The position numbers and the translations under genes are program-made. Below are positions 30,055 through 32,701 of a stretch of DNA of 32,701 nt, one piece after another; the stretch's first letter is position 1; the number at the start of each line of letters is the position of its first letter. Below the pieces are notes generated by a model that worked only from the letters and a program-made list of their open reading frames with translations, searched no databases and was not told where the DNA came from. This DNA comes from Planoprotostelium fungivorum (Eukaryota > Evosea > Variosea > Cavosteliida > Cavosteliaceae): contig MDYQ01000281.1 in assembly GCA_003024175.1 (NCBI GenBank), positions 1 through 32,701 of the forward strand, given 5' to 3'.

Positions 30055-31527
30055 CGAAAGATCATGGCGTATGATCCACCGTCGTACTGCTTCACATCTC
30101 ACATATGTGTACGCCTCCGATGTAATAGACCAGTTGATACAACACATCATATGATGGTTCGGAGATGCGATGCCTGCTGCGCATGACATATTCCGTGGGA
30201 ATCTGGGTAAAGTCGAAAGCCAGAGCAAAGAGGATAAATATGGACTTGATCTCGTTCACGCGAGTGTATATCGATTGCTATCCACGTCGTGTCTGCAGGA
30301 GTTGCTCTGTGGAACTTGATCTAGGAGATGAGTTTATTCTCACAGATCGACAGTTCCGTCGTTATGTATAGCTTCTCGGTCATCACAGTTAGTTCGAGGA
30401 TATAGGGAGAGAGATCCTCAGAGATAGAGGTAAGCAGATGTCCGACAGCGGGATCTGAGCAAGCGTCACAGCAACAGCTGGGACAGATCACACGCTCAGT
30501 AAGCCGCAGCCTGGCGAGCCGTTTTTATTCCGTCATCTTCCTCCGTCAGATCTGTGTCTTTAACACCTGCACGCTCCATCCATCCCGCAGTATAACGCCT
30601 TCTCAGAGCTGTAAGGAATGAGCGCAGCTTCTCTCTTTCTTATCAGTTGTCCAGACAACATCACATCTGTAACTTTAACAAGGGCATGCTCCATCATTCC
30701 TTCGGCATAGCACCTTCTCAGAGTACAAAGGAATGCGCTCTGAGCGTGAGTGACATGCAGACAGATGTCGACCGCGTCATCGCACGGTAACAACCGCAAG
30801 AGATCGAACTATGCTTCTGCACTTGTTTGCAACATAACAAAGCGGCAACAGTCAAGAGCAGCAACAAGATGTCCGATCGATTTCCACCCATCCGAGGCAC
30901 AGTGAGACCCCAGGAACCAGTGCTGCCACCTGTGGTAGCATCGCCGGCGAGACAGTGTAAGTGACCTCATCTTCTCTATTGCTAAACACTACAGCCCCAC
31001 TATACGCCTCTACCTCCTGTGGCAGCCAGGACCACCCAGAACACACCCGTTGTAGACGTCGTCCATGCAGCACAGGTGCCAAACATGGCTCCTTCTGCCG
31101 TCGCTCAGCCTCCTGTCATCCTCACCGAGTGAGCACACACATGATGCCTCTTCTGAATGTTTCCAGGAGGGATCTCCTGCTGCAGAGGCAGAGCGGCAAT
31201 ATATTTGCCGCGGCACGTGGCATAGTGCGTTTAGAGGACTTGTCTGATGTCGACCGTCAAGAGATAGATAGACTAGAAGCTCTTATCGAAGCAGACTCGT
31301 CGTAAGCCATTCTATTTTTGCCTCTTCTGCAGTCTAACTCGACACAGTTCTCAGGCGTAAGGCGAAACAAGGACACGACCATAAGTCTTTGAATAAATCT
31401 CTCTTCATACTTCTTATGGATCGTGTTCTCCCAATTTGTTCATCGTGCCGTCACGCATGGTTCCTGAAAATCGATGAGATGCAACAGTTCACCACCCCCA
31501 GACTGTTGTTATGATGCACGATATCGC
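30055..31527 (+). repeat. Dispersed repeat copy 3
   Basis: This is the longest colinear partner of copy 1, inverted relative to it. Homology starts near GATCATGGCGTATGATCC (30055) and stops at GCACGATATCGC (31527), the very base with which the window's first copy begins. It carries the CTTCTCAGAG double repeat, the small CDS and the AATAAA-containing 3' UTR. It holds about 200 nt (roughly 30187-30384) absent from copy 1, bounded by CATGACA and CATCACA. Confidence 0.85.
30869..31305 (+). CDS. Small repeat-encoded protein, copy 3 (unknown function)
   Basis: It starts MSDRFPPIRGTVRPQEPVLP and, with two introns at the same places as in copies 1 and 2 (the first ends ...TGTGGCAG, the second is GTGAGC...TTTCCAG, 31129-31166), stays in frame through TTQNTPVVDVVHAAQVPNM and QRQSGNIFAAARGIVRL to EDLSDVDRQEIDRLEALIEA, stopping at TAA 31303-31305. 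The first intron must use the later acceptor, because the earlier one is put out of phase by a 5-nt difference from copy 1. Family and function are unknown. This and copy 2 are the best-preserved members. Confidence 0.5.
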
Positions 31528-31563
31528 GTCACTGCCAAGGTGAGAGGAATGGATAGACATTCT

Positions 31564-31600
31564 GTTCTATCTATCTCTTCGCGGTCACCATCAGACAATC
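31564..31600 (-). repeat. Remnant of a fourth repeat copy
   Basis: CTATCTATCTCTTCGCGGTCACCATCAGACAA matches, in reverse orientation, the CDS stretch that encodes LSDVDRQEID in the other copies. It lies tail to tail with copy 3, only about 40 nt beyond it. Too little remains to code. Confidence 0.45.
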
Positions 31601-31741
31601 ACATGATGAAAATCATACGGCGATAACCACAAAAAGAAGACACCGTTGGCAATTGCGGAATCCAGCAGCAAAGAGGAATCACTTGTACACCATTCGACAC
31701 TAACGAGAGAGATGCGTATGTTGGACCTCCATTCTTTAGTA

Positions 31742-32701
31742 TTACATCTTGCTGCTGTGACGTTTGAGTTCTTCCATCGTACGGATGATGATGTCGTGTT
31801 GAATCTTTGACGCCTGCAGGGCCATTCTCTTGTTTGGTGTGTCTTTTACGTTCCACTCCACCTTCTTCATCTCTTCCAGCTGATGATGTAACACACGATG
31901 CACCTGCGGCACATCAACACATGTGGAGTCGTGCAAAGAGTTGCCCTCTTCAATGTCTGTTGTTGTTCTTCGCGCGTGCTTTTGGACAGATGAGTCGACA
32001 GATCGCTGTCAACACCTCTCATGAGGAGGCGTAAAGAGGCGACGGGTCTCATTGTACTTCTTTGCATGTCAAGGATCACCTTCTGTAATTCCTCTCTCAC
32101 TGTTTCCTTCGCTATGTCTATGAATAGTCAAAAAGAGTACAGAGGATGCTGTTGGATATTGGATGATGTTGGCGATGATGTGCGAAGATGCGATCGCAAT
32201 GTTTTATTCCTTCTTACCTTCTACGTGAAATCGAATAAAATCTGTCTCAGCAGTATCTACAAATCCATACTTCTCCATCAGGTACTCATGACTTGATTCG
32301 TCCGGGGAGGCAAAGTAAGACAGGGTCACCTGATCATCCATCATCCACCATCATCCCACTCGATGTGTGATCACCTCTTCACCGGCTTGTTTATCTCTAT
32401 CCACGATGAAGCAGTCCGACACATGATTCTCTATCGTGTAGATGTAAGAGGGGCTGTCGATGGGTGGCCACGCATGATTGAAGAGGTCCGCGATGGGATA
32501 TAGGAAGGCTGACGAGCCATCACCAAAGACTCTGCTATTGACGACGCTGTAGATGTGCTCTAAATCGTCCAGGAGGGGTGTGCAGTTGTTGCCCTCGATC
32601 GTCTCGAGCATGCGCCGTCGGCAGTGGTCTGCTCTGGTTTGCAATGATGTTCCTCTCAGGAGTTCAATTTCAGATTTTGTGTAGTTGTTGAGAGGTGAGG
32701 C
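31742..32701 (-). CDS. SET-domain protein of the SETD3/Rubisco LSMT type (partial)
   Basis: The gene runs off the right edge, so its start is missing. Visible are SEIELLRGTSL, a helical insert ending LEHIYSVVNSRVFG, then FLYPIADLFNHAWPP (the NH motif of the SET active site). AGEEVTLSYFASPDESSHEYLMEKYGFVD follows, with the EEV and YF positions contacting S-adenosylmethionine and Lys or His substrate. A Rubisco-LSMT substrate-binding-like helical region (LRLLMRDIEEGNSLHDS, VLHHQLEEMKKVEWN, KIQHDIIIRTMEELKRHSSKM) ends at TAA 31742-31744. Four short introns are inferred. Family members methylate Lys or, for SETD3, a His of actin; the substrate here is unknown. Confidence 0.85.

Noticed and set aside
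30165-30371. 68-codon open frame in the block unique to copy 3
   Set aside because: No counterpart in the other repeat copies and no protein-like features.

Overview
The window is nuclear DNA of a free-living unicellular eukaryote, most likely an amoebozoan; this placement is inference. The genes are split by many very short introns (about 29-60 nt, GT...AG) and lie closely packed on both strands. The gene set is typical of soil amoebae: a hybrid histidine kinase, an LRR receptor-like tyrosine-kinase-like kinase, a RalGAP-alpha GAP, a Ste20/MST kinase, an F-box/ankyrin protein and a SETD3/LSMT-type SET protein. Most gene models below were built by hand-splicing; individual splice sites are predictions.

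Layout. 1-1690, 3401-4110 and 30055-31527 are three diverged copies of one repeat that encodes a small unknown protein (RLEDLSDVDRQEIDR-type C-terminus). Copy 1 is inverted relative to copies 2 and 3. Between copies 1 and 2 lies a 5'-truncated hybrid histidine kinase (1975-3381, minus), cut inside an intron by copy 2. Next come NMD3 (4267-6356, minus), Maf-type nucleotide pyrophosphatase (6476-7247, plus), UBE2C-type E2 (7423-8025, minus) and an ELO fatty-acid elongase (8324-9290, plus). At 9400-9889 sits a decayed duplicate of the histidine-kinase 3' end, tail to tail with a small Ser/Arg-rich gene, the same arrangement as at 1740-2400. A 37-aa membrane protein gene (9919-10078), an F-box/ankyrin gene (10307-11643, minus), an NYN-RRM gene (11754-13081, plus, probable frameshift) and a small WWE-domain gene (13106-13497, plus) follow.

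The right half holds three large genes: an LRR receptor kinase (13648-19564, minus) with signal peptide, LRR ectodomain, one TM helix and kinase; a Ral GTPase-activating protein alpha subunit (19886-26154, minus) with C-terminal Rap/RanGAP domain; and an MST-like Ste20 kinase that continues into a long coiled coil and a C-terminal WW domain (26738-29810, plus). The window ends in a partial SET-domain gene (31742-32701, minus).

How the genes relate. There are no operons. NMD3/Maf, UBE2C/ELO, RalGAP/MST kinase and the two small genes at 9.6-10.1 kb are divergent pairs sharing short promoters. Several genes are signalling components (histidine kinase, receptor kinase, small-GTPase GAP, Hippo-like kinase), but nothing in the sequence links them into one pathway.

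The most unusual signals are not genes. The introns are full of two short palindromic words: CATCTACAAC-CGTTGTAGATG, which often ends exactly on the 3' splice site as ...GTGTAG|, and the octamer TGACGTCA. Both occur far more often than expected by chance. The other leading observations are the kinase-coiled coil-WW architecture and the repeat family that truncated the histidine kinase.
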